Shown one piece after another: positions 8,331-18,030 of a DNA stretch of 64,000 nucleotides. The number at the start of each line of letters is the position of its first letter. Position 1 is the stretch's first letter. A program made the translations under genes and the position numbers. The notes under the pieces are model-generated. The model saw only the letters and a program-made list of their open reading frames with translations. It was not told where the DNA came from and made no database searches. Location of the stretch: assembly GCA_050875145.1 (NCBI GenBank), contig JBNMLH010000001.1, positions 186,001-250,000 of the forward strand. Reading direction: 5' to 3'. Origin of the DNA: CAG-411 sp050875145. GTDB taxonomy: Bacteria > Bacillota > Clostridia > Lachnospirales > Lachnospiraceae.

Positions 8331-9755
8331 CTACTCCTCTGAATCCAAAAATTCCATTGAAATTTCCCATATTCGTTCTGTGTTATCACTCACTTTGTAG
8401 TATTCACTTACCCGTACCCCCGGTATCCACAAAACATGACTTCCATCTGCCACTATCCACATATGTTTCTGTTCCCTGGCTGATATTTTAGCATCTTTAC
8501 AAGCTTTGCTGGCCAACTTATGATGTCCTGCCAAATCAATCTGTAAATAATCTCCCTTTTGCATTTTTCGTAAATAGACCGTATTTTCTATTTTATCATA
8601 ATCAAACCATTTCGTACAGTTTTTTCTAAGTATTTTTTCTTGAACCTTATGGTTTTCTTTCTCTTTTTCTCTATTAATGAAACAAGTTTTTAAAACAATG
8701 CTCCCATCTGCTAATTGGCTTATCCCTTCTCTTTGAATTAAAATCTGCGGTACTTCTTGTTTCGTCTCTATCCCAGCTTTCTCAAATATTAAAGCATCAT
8801 GTTCTTTCCAGACTGTTATCTCATAAGGAAGCATTTGCTTTTTTCCCACCTGTTTATCGATTAGTGCAATTGTATTCATTATATGCTTTTTATCTATATT
8901 TTTATGCTGTCCAGATAAATTTTCCAGAATTTTTTTTACAACCCACTGCTTTATAATTTGCATTTCTTCTCTAAAAAGTGATAAATTAAGACAATACTGC
9001 TGTTCATCTTCTTTTTTTACCATTTTTTCATAAGAAAGATTTCCTTGTTGCTCCAGGTATTCTGCAAGTTCTCCAAAATCTCTTGCTGCCTCTGATAAAT
9101 GCTCCACTACCTGTGTATTTACCTGCTCTTTTAATATAGGAATAATCTGATTTCGAATGCGGTTTCGTAAATATTTATTTTCAAAATTTGTTCTGTCTGT
9201 TCGATACTCCTGCTTTCTACATTTTAAATCTGCTTCTATTTCCTCCCTTGTCACGCATAAAAATGGACGGATTATATTTCCACTTACCGGTCGCATCCCT
9301 GCGGCTCCTGCTACACTGGTACCTCTGCACAAATGGTGTAGTACCGTTTCTGCCTGATCGTTTTTATGATGTGCTACTGCAATTTTCCCCTGCACCTTTT
9401 CTTTTCTAATCTTCTCAAAACAATCATAACGAATTTTTCTACCTGCTTCTTCCTCTGACATTCCTTTTGCTCTTGCAACCTCTGCCACATCCACGCTTTT
9501 TACAAAAAGCGATATTTGCAATTTAGCGCAAAGTTCCCGAACAAATTGTTCATCTTGTTTTGCCTCTTCTCCTCGTAAGTTATGATTCACATGCACTGCC
9601 TGCAAGGAAAGTGCAAATTCTTCCTGTAAACTTTTCAAAAGAAAAAGCAAACAAATCGAATCTGCTCCACCAGATAGACCTATGATTATCGTATCCTTCT
9701 TCTGAAGCATTTGATATTCTTTTATATACTGTAACACCTTCTGTCTAAATTCCAT
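8331..9755 (-). CDS. tilS: tRNA(Ile)-lysidine synthase
   Basis: A 474-residue N-type ATP pyrophosphatase. The PP-loop SGGADS is at 28-33, followed by HVNHNLRGEEA and the AHHKNDQAETVL block, which define TilS. The C-terminal part (about 370-474) is the substrate tRNA-binding extension with the RKMQKGDYLQI segment. It converts cytidine 34 of the CAU-anticodon isoleucine tRNA to lysidine, making it read AUA; it is normally essential. GGGAGG precedes the ATG. It is upstream of ftsH with an approximately 75-base gap, likely one transcript. Confidence 0.97.
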   Translation of the reverse strand: MEFRQKVLQYIKEYQMLQKKDTIIIGLSGGADSICLLFLLKSLQEEFALSLQAVHVNHNLRGEEAKQDEQFVRELCAKLQISLFVKSVDVAEVARAKGMSEEEAGRKIRYDCFEKIRKEKVQGKIAVAHHKNDQAETVLHHLCRGTSVAGAAGMRPVSGNIIRPFLCVTREEIEADLKCRKQEYRTDRTNFENKYLRNRIRNQIIPILKEQVNTQVVEHLSEAARDFGELAEYLEQQGNLSYEKMVKKEDEQQYCLNLSLFREEMQIIKQWVVKKILENLSGQHKNIDKKHIMNTIALIDKQVGKKQMLPYEITVWKEHDALIFEKAGIETKQEVPQILIQREGISQLADGSIVLKTCFINREKEKENHKVQEKILRKNCTKWFDYDKIENTVYLRKMQKGDYLQIDLAGHHKLASKACKDAKISAREQKHMWIVADGSHVLWIPGVRVSEYYKVSDNTERIWEISMEFLDSEE

Positions 9756-9953
9756 TGTTTCCTCCCGTTTTCCATCAAACTACGTTCTTTTTGCCATTTT
9801 TATAATACCTTTCTTTTCTATAGAAGTCAAAAAGACTTGAAACATGCACACAAATACATGCTATAACAGCAAAAATCAAACGACTCCAACGACAAACAGC
9901 TATATTGAACATATGATTTTATTTGTTACATTTTTTGAGAAATGGAGGATTTT

Positions 9954-10218
9954 ATGAAAGACTTTTCTATGAACACAAAATGCGTACAGGCTGGTTACAC
10001 GCCTGGAAATGTGGAACCAAGACAAATTCCAATTATTCAATCCACTACCTTTAAATATGACACCAGTGAAGATATAGGAAAATTATTTAATTTAGAGGCA
10101 GAAGGTTATTTTTATACAAGACTACAAAATCCTACAAATGACCATGTTGCAGATAGAAGATAAAAATGATTTAATCGCTGACTTAAAGCAGGCTCTAGAA
10201 TGTATTTCCGTAAAATAG
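9954..10218 (+). pseudogene. O-acetylhomoserine sulfhydrylase-type gene with a large internal deletion
   Basis: After a good ribosome site (GGAGG), the first 60 or so codons read as the N-terminus of a Cys/Met-metabolism PLP enzyme of the MetY type (NTKCVQAGYTPGN, QSTTFKYDTSEDIG, FYTRLQNPTND). The frame then ends at 10163. Overlapping it in a shifted frame is EDKNDLIADLKQALECISVK with a TAG at 10216-10218, which matches the extreme C-terminus of the same family. The central part, including the PLP lysine, is missing, on the order of 340 codons compared with the normal length of about 425 residues. This looks like a single deletion joining both ends of the gene, and the product must be inactive. 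Confidence 0.85.
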
Positions 10219-10251
10219 AATTTCTATTGGATATTTCTCTCACAACATCCT

Positions 10252-10292
10252 CCTCTTTTATGATATAATTATAATGTTATTATAAAAGAGGG
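10252..10292 (+). promoter_or_regulatory. Palindrome covering TATAAT and ribosome site before the surface-protein gene
   Basis: Arms CCTCTTTTAT and ATAAAAGAGG flank an A+T-rich centre containing TATAAT. The right arm merges with the AGAGGGGG ribosome site of the gene starting at 10302. It could be a promoter with operator symmetry or an mRNA structure; the two cannot be separated by eye. Confidence 0.4.
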
Positions 10293-10301
10293 GGATTTTT
10301 T

Positions 10302-13300
10302 ATGTTTAAAAATAATGTAATAAAACGAATTGGTCTGTTCTGGCTTTCTGTCAGTATTGTATTATCGGCTACAAATTACGAAGCATTTGCTAATACAATT
10401 TCAAATACAATCCACGCTGCTACCACTCATGATTCTACAAAAGAAAATACTACAAAAATAAATGCAGATGAAAATGATTACTATATACTAGGCACACGAC
10501 TGATAGAATACAAAGGTTCTGATACAGAGCTGGTACTACCAGAAGGAATTACAGCAATTGATAGAATTGCTTTTTGGGGTTCCTCTGTCACAAAAATAGT
10601 CTTACCTAACACAGTTACTCAGATTGACACTGCTGCATTTGGCGAATGTACCGGTCTGGAATCTATCTTTATTCCACCTTCTGTAAAAAGGATTTCCAAA
10701 GATGCTTTCATCTATTCTGCAAAGCTCAAAACAATTGCAGGTGTAGAAAACAGTTATGCAGAAACTTTTGCTGCTGAAAACAATTATACCTTTCTTCCGT
10801 CTACCCTAATTCGTGCTTCGAAAAAGGATTTTTCAACAGCACCTTATTTGGCTATTTTAGATTCGTTCCTTACTAAGGATAGTTATTCTATATCTTATAA
10901 ACAATTTAACCTTCAAAATGATGATGACTGGTATCTTCCTTTTATCAACACAAAAAAAGTATCTGCCATTTGCGTCCTAGCATCCCTCCCTGTTCCATCG
11001 TGGCTTTATGAATCACATGTTGAAACAGGCACCTGCGAATATAATGATTTATCTGGTTGCTATGGATATGATGATACCTCCGCACAATTTACAAATTTAT
11101 CCAACGGTTTAGTGGCAGGTACTACGCCTTCCCCCACTCCAACCAACTCTCCCCTCATAACCACAACTCCCACTCCCATAAGCACCCCCTCCCCAACTCC
11201 CCTTATGACTGTGGTTCCTTCCTCTACTCCTCACATAACAATTTCACCCACTCCAACTCCAACTAAAAGTCCAACCACCCCACCAACAAAGTTGCCAACC
11301 ATAAACCCAACCAAAATTCCGACTGCGACTCCTCGTAAATCGCCCACTGCCAGTCCAACCAAATTACCTACACAAACACCTCCTAGTATACCAATCGTAA
11401 CAATGGAACCTGTTATTACTACAATTCCAGAAAAAACGTATAAAATCATATTTGTAACGGATGAGGATACCAGTATAGATACCACCAGTATCACCGCAAA
11501 GAACGGACAAACCTACGGTGAACTTCCTATCCCACAAAAAAAGGGCTTTACATTTGAAGGCTGGTATACAAGCAATAATAGCGGGGAAAAGATTAGCAAT
11601 GATACAATCATAAATCTTGCCAGTGATCAATCACTATATCCGAAATGGACTAGAAAAAAAGTGAAAATTCTACTTGACGGAAATGGGGGTTTTCTCAACT
11701 ATGAGGAAAATTCTCTGGAAGCTTCCTTTGGTTTTTATCTTCCAAAACTTCCCACACCAACCAGAGAATCTTATTATTTTCTAGGTTGGTTTACAGCACC
11801 AGAAGGAGGTACACAAATTGCAGGACATACTACTTGTATTTTTGAGGAAAATCAAACACTTTATGCTCATTGGATAAAAGAATTTAATTCCATAAAAAAT
11901 TGTCAGGATGTATCCTTTTCTTTTACAAATACATCCAGCACATTTACTAATACCTTGCCCTATCGCATTCCTCAGGAGCGTTATGAATTTTTATTTAGCA
12001 AAAATAAAATTGACTCCTTACAACAACAAATCAACCGTGATGTAGGAGGGTTATGCTATGGTATGGTTTCTACATCTGCTATGTTATTTTCCAATAATAA
12101 TAGTATAGATGTTTCGGACTTTTCTCAAAATGCTTTGTTGGCAAAAGATTTGAAATTAACAGATACTTCTACAATGTACGGTCTGTCACTGCAAGAGTTA
12201 CTCGAAGTTATGCATATTTCACAATATAGTGACATATCTGCTGAAATGCGAAACAAACATAAAAATAAACTAAACGACCTGTGCAATGAAGTATTAAAAT
12301 CACAAACAGGAACATGCCCACCTGTTATGATTACCTTTGATTACATACGTGATTTAGATAAAAACGAATATTCTGGACATGCTCTTTTAGCAATCCGATT
12401 AGAAGATAACAAACTTTATGTGTATGATCCAAACATCCCTCTATCTGATGAACCCTATATCCAATTAGAAGAAAACGATGAGGGAGAATATGTAGGCTGG
12501 AGCTATCAACATAATGGTCTGCAATTAGGCAACCGTAGCAACTGTGATACATCACGTAACAGTTCCATTTATTACCTGTCTTATGATGAATATGTACAAC
12601 CATGGATGGACCGCAATAATAAAAAATATAATACACCAGCTACCAACCTAGTAAAAATCAATTCAAAAAATGTGATTATTCGTGATAAAAACGGAGTGGA
12701 ACTAGCCAATATAAAGAATGGAATTGTAAATAGCACCACAACTACTATTTACTCCATGATACCAGATGTTACAGATGAAAATTATACCTATATTTACTTA
12801 CCATCTGATGGTGAATATCAATTTTGCAACCAAAGTACCGATTTAAAAAACTTCACAGTTACCATTACTTGCAAAAATGAAACAGCTACCGTAACAACCA
12901 AAAGTTCTACCATTGCTTTTTCCATTGATAGTACCGCCCAGTCCTGTAAAGTAAGTTGCAACAGTCCGAAAGGAAATTCCTTTTATATGAAACTTTCTTC
13001 TACGGAACAATCAGAAGATACCGTAGAAGTCAGTGGTACATCTACCAAAGAGGAAATTGTATATATAAGCAAAATTTACAATCATGTATTGCTTTCCAAT
13101 AGCAATTTTACAGATGTAAAACTAAACAACGTTTCGAAGAAATGCTATTTATTGTCTGTCAATTATAATAGTAACGATGGAACTGTTTTAGATGAAATGC
13201 AAGATAATATGCTGAATACTCCTCACAAGATTATTGAAGGAACAAGTGCAAGCTTAACCATCCAGCCACAGGAAGATTTCCGAATTAAAAATGTTCTTGT

Positions 13301-14063
13301 AAATCAAACAAGTATAGGTAATGTGGCTGATTATCATATTGAATCTATGAAGCAGAATTATACGATTAATGTTGAATTTACAAATATTTATATTGAAAAT
13401 TATCGTTTTTACATTCAAAATTCTGTAGCATATACAGGAAAAGCCTGTAAGCCGAAAGCAAATTTATATTATTATAATCCGAAAACAAACCAGTATTTTT
13501 TATTAGAAGAATCTGAGGATTATATCATAACCTATCACAACAACACAAATATCGGCACTGGTTTAATTACAATTACCGGTTTAGGAATTTATGATGAATT
13601 ACACGCTAACTTTGAATTTAAAATCACACTTCAAAAAGGAACCGCATTTCTCTACAAAAATGCATATTATAAGTTACAGACCACCAATAAACTCCTTTTT
13701 GTAAAACCTGTTAGTAAAAACATTTCAAGCTTCTCTGTTCCTGAGAAAATAAAACTAGGTAATAAAAATTATGCAATTACGCAAATTGCGGATTATGCAT
13801 TCTACAAATGTAAAAAGCTCAAAAGCATCAACATAACCGCTAAATATGTCACACGTATTGGAAAATGTGCTTTTCAAAATTGTACAAACCTCAAAAAAGT
13901 ATATTTAAAAACGCCGAAACTCTCTTATATAGGCTCCAATTCCTTTAAAGGTACAAATAGAAATATTGTCATACAGATACCTAAAAAACATTCAGAAAAC
14001 TATAAAAAACTTCTTGCTAAAAAAGGATTAAGCAAAAAAGCACAAATTTATATTCAATTATAA
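10302..14063 (+). CDS. Large secreted surface protein: leucine-rich repeats, InlB-type repeats and a papain-like peptidase-type domain
   Basis: A 1253-residue protein. Parts in order: signal peptide (1-30, ending AFA); BspA-type LRR_5 repeats at about 60-165 (ITAIDRIAFWGSS, VTQIDTAAFGEC); a Thr/Pro/Ser-rich linker at 274-375; two InlB B-repeat-like modules at 379-449 and 453-525 (GFTFEGWYT, YYFLGWFTAPEGGTQI); a domain at about 530-790 whose spaced residues Cys585 (GGLCYG), His693 (SGHALLAI) and Asp709 (YVYDPN) resemble a papain/C39-like cysteine peptidase; beta-rich modules; and a C-terminal LRR_5 segment at about 1170-1253 ending in a Lys-rich tail. No LPXTG motif is seen. Role in adhesion or host/diet protein processing is inference; catalysis is not proven. 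It is an isolated gene with its own promoter region. Confidence 0.8.
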   Translation: MFKNNVIKRIGLFWLSVSIVLSATNYEAFANTISNTIHAATTHDSTKENTTKINADENDYYILGTRLIEYKGSDTELVLPEGITAIDRIAFWGSSVTKIVLPNTVTQIDTAAFGECTGLESIFIPPSVKRISKDAFIYSAKLKTIAGVENSYAETFAAENNYTFLPSTLIRASKKDFSTAPYLAILDSFLTKDSYSISYKQFNLQNDDDWYLPFINTKKVSAICVLASLPVPSWLYESHVETGTCEYNDLSGCYGYDDTSAQFTNLSNGLVAGTTPSPTPTNSPLITTTPTPISTPSPTPLMTVVPSSTPHITISPTPTPTKSPTTPPTKLPTINPTKIPTATPRKSPTASPTKLPTQTPPSIPIVTMEPVITTIPEKTYKIIFVTDEDTSIDTTSITAKNGQTYGELPIPQKKGFTFEGWYTSNNSGEKISNDTIINLASDQSLYPKWTRKKVKILLDGNGGFLNYEENSLEASFGFYLPKLPTPTRESYYFLGWFTAPEGGTQIAGHTTCIFEENQTLYAHWIKEFNSIKNCQDVSFSFTNTSSTFTNTLPYRIPQERYEFLFSKNKIDSLQQQINRDVGGLCYGMVSTSAMLFSNNNSIDVSDFSQNALLAKDLKLTDTSTMYGLSLQELLEVMHISQYSDISAEMRNKHKNKLNDLCNEVLKSQTGTCPPVMITFDYIRDLDKNEYSGHALLAIRLEDNKLYVYDPNIPLSDEPYIQLEENDEGEYVGWSYQHNGLQLGNRSNCDTSRNSSIYYLSYDEYVQPWMDRNNKKYNTPATNLVKINSKNVIIRDKNGVELANIKNGIVNSTTTTIYSMIPDVTDENYTYIYLPSDGEYQFCNQSTDLKNFTVTITCKNETATVTTKSSTIAFSIDSTAQSCKVSCNSPKGNSFYMKLSSTEQSEDTVEVSGTSTKEEIVYISKIYNHVLLSNSNFTDVKLNNVSKKCYLLSVNYNSNDGTVLDEMQDNMLNTPHKIIEGTSASLTIQPQEDFRIKNVLVNQTSIGNVADYHIESMKQNYTINVEFTNIYIENYRFYIQNSVAYTGKACKPKANLYYYNPKTNQYFLLEESEDYIITYHNNTNIGTGLITITGLGIYDELHANFEFKITLQKGTAFLYKNAYYKLQTTNKLLFVKPVSKNISSFSVPEKIKLGNKNYAITQIADYAFYKCKKLKSINITAKYVTRIGKCAFQNCTNLKKVYLKTPKLSYIGSNSFKGTNRNIVIQIPKKHSENYKKLLAKKGLSKKAQIYIQL

Positions 14064-14126
14064 ATGGTAATCAATGGTCTGAAATCTCCTATGAAAACAT
14101 GCATTCTTATCTTACGATTTTACATA

Positions 14127-14195
14127 AAAAAGAGACACAGTATTGATATCATCTCTGTCTACTCGACAGAAAATCTATCATCTGTGTCTCTTTTC
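14127..14195. terminator. Bidirectional terminator between the surface-protein gene and pflA
   Basis: Outer arms AGAGACACAG and CTGTGTCTCT with a long partly paired interior, A-rich before and T-rich after. It serves two convergent genes whose stops lie on either side. Confidence 0.75.
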
Positions 14196-14196
14196 T

Positions 14197-14937
14197 CTAT
14201 TTTTCAAGATATTTCTTTGTCTCTAATATCTCATTTGCTTTATCTACACTTTCCTTTGATGGAGTACTAACATCCTTCAAGGAATATGGTATTCCTAACT
14301 CTTCCCATTTAAACACACCTAAGGTATGATATGGAAGCACTTCCACTCGCTCTACATTATCTAGTGTTTCAATGAAATCATGTAGTTTTGTTAAATCCTC
14401 TTCCGAGTCAGTAATACCTGGAACTAATACATGACGAATCCATACAGGTTTTTTCATATCGGACAAATATCTAGCCAAATCAAGAATATTTTTGTTAGAC
14501 TGTCCTGTCAATTTTTTGTGTGCTTCATCGTCAATATGCTTAATATCTAAAAGAAATAAGTCTGTATATTTTAACAATTCATTGAATTTGTCAAAATACT
14601 CCCCTTCTCTTGTAAATGGATTTCCAGAAGTATCAAGCGTTGTGTGTACTCCCTTTTCTTTTGCAAGTTTAAATAGTTCAATCAGGAAATCAATCTGTAA
14701 CAATGCTTCTCCACCACTTACTGTAATTCCTCCATTTTTACCCCAATAACTCTTATATCGCAATGCTTTTGTAAGCACCTGCTCTGCAGTTTGTTCCTCA
14801 GCTCCATTCTCTGACCATGTATCAGGGTTATGACAGTATTTACAACGCATCTTACAACCTTTTAAAAATACAATATAACGCACACCAGGTCCATCTGCTG
14901 AACCAAAGCTCTCAATTGAATGAATCTTTCCTAACAT
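14197..14937 (-). CDS. pflA: Pyruvate formate-lyase-activating enzyme (radical SAM)
   Basis: A 246-residue radical SAM glycyl-radical activase. The CxxxCxxC motif binding the 4Fe-4S cluster is C28-C32-C35, followed by HNPDTW and the GGEALLQ SAM-binding segment typical of PflA. It abstracts a hydrogen from the glycine of PflB to make the stable glycyl radical under anaerobic conditions. I place the start at 14937, where GGAGG stands seven bases upstream of ATGTTAGG; an upstream in-frame extension of 30 codons lacks support. It follows pflB, separated by a terminator, so it probably has its own promoter as well. Confidence 0.96.
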   Translation of the reverse strand: MLGKIHSIESFGSADGPGVRYIVFLKGCKMRCKYCHNPDTWSENGAEEQTAEQVLTKALRYKSYWGKNGGITVSGGEALLQIDFLIELFKLAKEKGVHTTLDTSGNPFTREGEYFDKFNELLKYTDLFLLDIKHIDDEAHKKLTGQSNKNILDLARYLSDMKKPVWIRHVLVPGITDSEEDLTKLHDFIETLDNVERVEVLPYHTLGVFKWEELGIPYSLKDVSTPSKESVDKANEILETKKYLEK

Positions 14938-15298
14938 AACGTATCCTCCATCTATTTCATTTTTATGCAATATCTTAACTAACACTACTACATATACTCT
15001 TATTTTTACAAGTTCGTAACGCTTCAAATGCCTCTATAACGGAACAAGCAGCTACTTATATGCTAACTAACGTATCTATTTGTTCTATTATTATAGAGAA
15101 TTTTGAAAGTTACACAAGTTCTCAATAAAATATCCCTAGCATATAAAAATCTCCAAGGGTACTTTACTAAAAACTTGAAATTCTTTCACACTCTAAATAA
15201 CATCAATTTTTCTTTAGAAAAAATGAGCGCCCTATCTCTTACGAAATAGGAGCGCTCATAAAATCATCTATAACTCTCTCAAACGACTTGAGCTGAAA
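14938..15298. other. pflB-pflA intergenic region
   Basis: About 360 bases holding the pflB terminator at 15216-15259 and the presumed pflA promoter. A TATTATAGAG-like run near 15090 is A+T-rich but I cannot define promoter boxes with confidence. Confidence 0.4.
15216..15259 (-). terminator. pflB terminator
   Basis: On the minus strand, ATGAGCGC plus CCTAT pairs with ATAGG plus GCGCTCAT, followed by a T run. It starts about 40 bases after the pflB stop. Confidence 0.85.
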
Positions 15299-17551
15299 TT
15301 ATAAGCTAGCGTGGAATGTTCTCTTAATAACGTCTTCCTGCTGCTCTCTTGTTAAGTCGATGAACTTAACAGCGTATCCAGATACACGGATAGTAAAGTT
15401 AGCATACTCTTCCTTTTCTGGATGTTCCATAGCATCTTTCAACTTTTCAATTCCGAATACGTTTACGTTTAAGTGATGAGCACCCTGATCAAAGTATCCA
15501 TCCATAACACTTACTAAGTTGTTGATACGATCTTCTTCGTTATTTCCTAAAGCACTTGGGTTGATTGTCTGTGTATTTGAAATGCCATCTAATGCCCACT
15601 CGTAAGGAAGTTTTGTCAAAGAGTTCAATGATGCAACTAAACCACTTGTCTCAGCACCATATGATGGGTTAGCTCCTGGTGATAAAGGCTCTCCAGCTTT
15701 ACGTCCATCAGGCATAGCTCCTGTAGCCTTACCATATACAACGTTAGATGTAATTGTAAGGATAGAAGTTGTAGGCTCTGAGTCACGATATGTGTGATTG
15801 CTCTTAATCTTCTCAAGGAATGTCTTTAACAACCATACACCGATTTCATCTGCTCTGTCATCATCATTACCATACTTAGGGAAGTCTCCTTCGATTTCAT
15901 AATCTACAACAAGACCTGTTTCATCTCTTACTGTCTTAACCTTAGCATATTTAATAGCTGATAATGAATCGATTACATGAGAGAAACCAGCAATACCTGT
16001 AGCAAATGTTCTACGAACATCTGTATCGATCAAAGCAAGCTGTGCTGCTTCATAGTAATATTTATCATGCATATACTGAATTAAGTTCAATACGTTTACG
16101 TAAGCTGTTGCTAACCAATCCATCATTACATCGTATTTCTTAATTACTTCATCATAGTCTAAGTATTCAGAAGTGATTGGTGCGTAAGCTGGTCCAACCT
16201 GAACCTTATTCTTTTCATCAACACCACCGTTAATAGCGTATAATAAGCACTTAGCAAGGTTTGCTCTAGCTCCAAAGAACTGCATTTCCTTACCTGTCTG
16301 TGTAGCAGATACACAACAGCAGATAGCATAATCATCGCCCCATACTGGCTTCATAGCGTCATCATTCTCATACTGAATAGATGATGTATTGATAGAAATC
16401 TTAGCAGCATACTTTCTGAATGCTTCTGGTAATGCAGAAGAGTAAAGTACTGTGATGTTTGGCTCTGGTGAAGGTCCCATGTTCTCTAATGTGTGTAAGA
16501 AACGGAAATCTGTCTTTGTACAAAGTGGTCTTCCGTCTACTCCAACACCTGCAAGATCAAGTGTAGCCCATACTGGATCTCCTGAGAATAATTCGTTGTA
16601 TGACTGGATACGAGCGAATTTAACCATTCTAAACTTCATTGTCATATGGTCAACAAGTTCCTGAGCTTCTTCCTCTGTGATTACACCATTCTTTAAGTCT
16701 CTTTCAATATAGATATCTAAGAATGTTGTTACACGACCAACTGACATAGCAGCACCATTCTGTGTCTTAACAGCTGCTAAATATCCGAAGTATAACCACT
16801 GGAATGCTTCTTTTGCATTTGTAGCTGGCTGTGAAATATCAAATCCATAAATCTGAGCCATCTCCTTCATACCCTTTAATGCATTGATCTGCATCTGAAG
16901 TTCTTCTCTCTGACGAATGATATCATCTGTCATGATACCGATACCGCAGTTCTTTTTATCTTTTTCTTTTTCTTCGATCAATAAATCAATACCATAAAGA
17001 GCAACTCTTCTGTAGTCACCTACGATACGACCTCTACCATAAGTATCTGGAAGACCTGTTACGATCTTGTTCTTACGGATAGCTCTCATCTCTGGTGTAT
17101 AAGCATCAAATACTGCCTGGTTATGTGTCTTATGATAAACTGTAAAAATCTTAACTAATTCAGGATCTGGAGTATATCCATACATTTCACAAGACTGTGT
17201 AGCCATCTTGATACCACCATAAGGCATGAATGCTCTCTTAAGTGGCTTATCTGTCTGAAGACCAACAACCTGCTCTAAATCCTTCATTGACTCATCAATA
17301 TATCCTGCACCATGAGAAGTTAAAGAAGAAACAATGTGTGTATCCATATCAAGAACTCCACCCTTTGCTCTTTCTTCCTTCTGTAATTTCTGTAATGCGC
17401 CCCACAATTTATTTGTTGCTTCTGTAGGACCAACTAAGAATGATTCGTCACCTGCATATGGTGTGTAGTTTTTCTGAATAAAATCTCTAACGTTGATTTC
17501 TTCTTTCCACTGTCTACCTTCGAATCCATTCCATCCCTGTTTTTCGAACAT
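15299..17551 (-). CDS. pflB: Formate C-acetyltransferase (pyruvate formate-lyase)
   Basis: A 750-residue glycyl radical enzyme of normal length. It cleaves pyruvate with CoA to acetyl-CoA and formate, the main anaerobic pyruvate route in many gut Firmicutes. The active-site cysteine pair lies in DDYAICCCVSA (Cys412-Cys413, with an extra Cys411). The glycyl radical site is Gly725 in RVSGYAVKF near the C-terminus. AAGGAGG stands before the ATG. Its activase gene follows. The codon usage appears strongly biased toward common codons, fitting a highly expressed gene. A 480-base leader with a large perfect inverted repeat (17633-17688) suggests regulated transcription or mRNA stability. Confidence 0.98.
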   Translation of the reverse strand: MFEKQGWNGFEGRQWKEEINVRDFIQKNYTPYAGDESFLVGPTEATNKLWGALQKLQKEERAKGGVLDMDTHIVSSLTSHGAGYIDESMKDLEQVVGLQTDKPLKRAFMPYGGIKMATQSCEMYGYTPDPELVKIFTVYHKTHNQAVFDAYTPEMRAIRKNKIVTGLPDTYGRGRIVGDYRRVALYGIDLLIEEKEKDKKNCGIGIMTDDIIRQREELQMQINALKGMKEMAQIYGFDISQPATNAKEAFQWLYFGYLAAVKTQNGAAMSVGRVTTFLDIYIERDLKNGVITEEEAQELVDHMTMKFRMVKFARIQSYNELFSGDPVWATLDLAGVGVDGRPLCTKTDFRFLHTLENMGPSPEPNITVLYSSALPEAFRKYAAKISINTSSIQYENDDAMKPVWGDDYAICCCVSATQTGKEMQFFGARANLAKCLLYAINGGVDEKNKVQVGPAYAPITSEYLDYDEVIKKYDVMMDWLATAYVNVLNLIQYMHDKYYYEAAQLALIDTDVRRTFATGIAGFSHVIDSLSAIKYAKVKTVRDETGLVVDYEIEGDFPKYGNDDDRADEIGVWLLKTFLEKIKSNHTYRDSEPTTSILTITSNVVYGKATGAMPDGRKAGEPLSPGANPSYGAETSGLVASLNSLTKLPYEWALDGISNTQTINPSALGNNEEDRINNLVSVMDGYFDQGAHHLNVNVFGIEKLKDAMEHPEKEEYANFTIRVSGYAVKFIDLTREQQEDVIKRTFHASL

Positions 17552-18030
17552 AATTCAATTTCCTCCTTATATGTGTACATTGGTTTAACAGTTACATAAC
17601 CATCCAGAACCTATATCAGATGTTACTCTTTGGGTTCTATATGTGTAAGTCATATAAACATTTTTGTATAACTTACACATATAGAACCAAGGTTCCAAAT
17701 CGCTATAAAGTTACTAGAATTGCTACGCATCCGCATAAATATAGCAGGATATTTTCTATCCTTTCAGGTAAAACACCTTTATTAACGGATCGCAATTGTG
17801 ATTGATTTAAAATAAATCCAGAATTTGATTTGTCAATGAATAAGGCAAGCATTCGCTTCAAACCTCTTTGACTAAGCTAAATATAACATTTTTTCAAATT
17901 GTATACAATGGTCTTATTGACAAAAATTCTCATTAAGAATTTGTGCATGTTTTTCTTTTCGTACAATTTATAGTTTTGTAAAAATTGGAAAGTTTTGTAA
18001 ATTCTTGCACATTTATTTGTAACATTTCTT
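17552..18030 (-). promoter_or_regulatory. Long pflB leader and ldh 3' region
   Basis: Nearly 480 bases without a gene. The part next to pflB contains the perfect inverted repeat at 17633-17688 and a second small hairpin (AGGATA / TATCCT) near 17742-17760. The part next to ldh is A+T-rich and contains TTTTGTAAA-like runs. I see no complete Rex-type TTGTTAA/TTAACAA palindrome. Confidence 0.5.
17633..17688 (-). repeat. Perfect 18-bp inverted repeat in the pflB leader
   Basis: GGTTCTATATGTGTAAGT (17633-17650) and its exact reverse complement (17671-17688) are separated by 20 bases. No T run follows on the minus strand, so it is not a simple terminator. Confidence 0.9.

Noticed and set aside
11231..11494. 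Gly/Val-rich minus-strand frame
   Set aside because: Antisense of the Thr/Pro linker of the surface protein; simple-sequence shadow. The same holds for 37962-38159 and 40731-41339.
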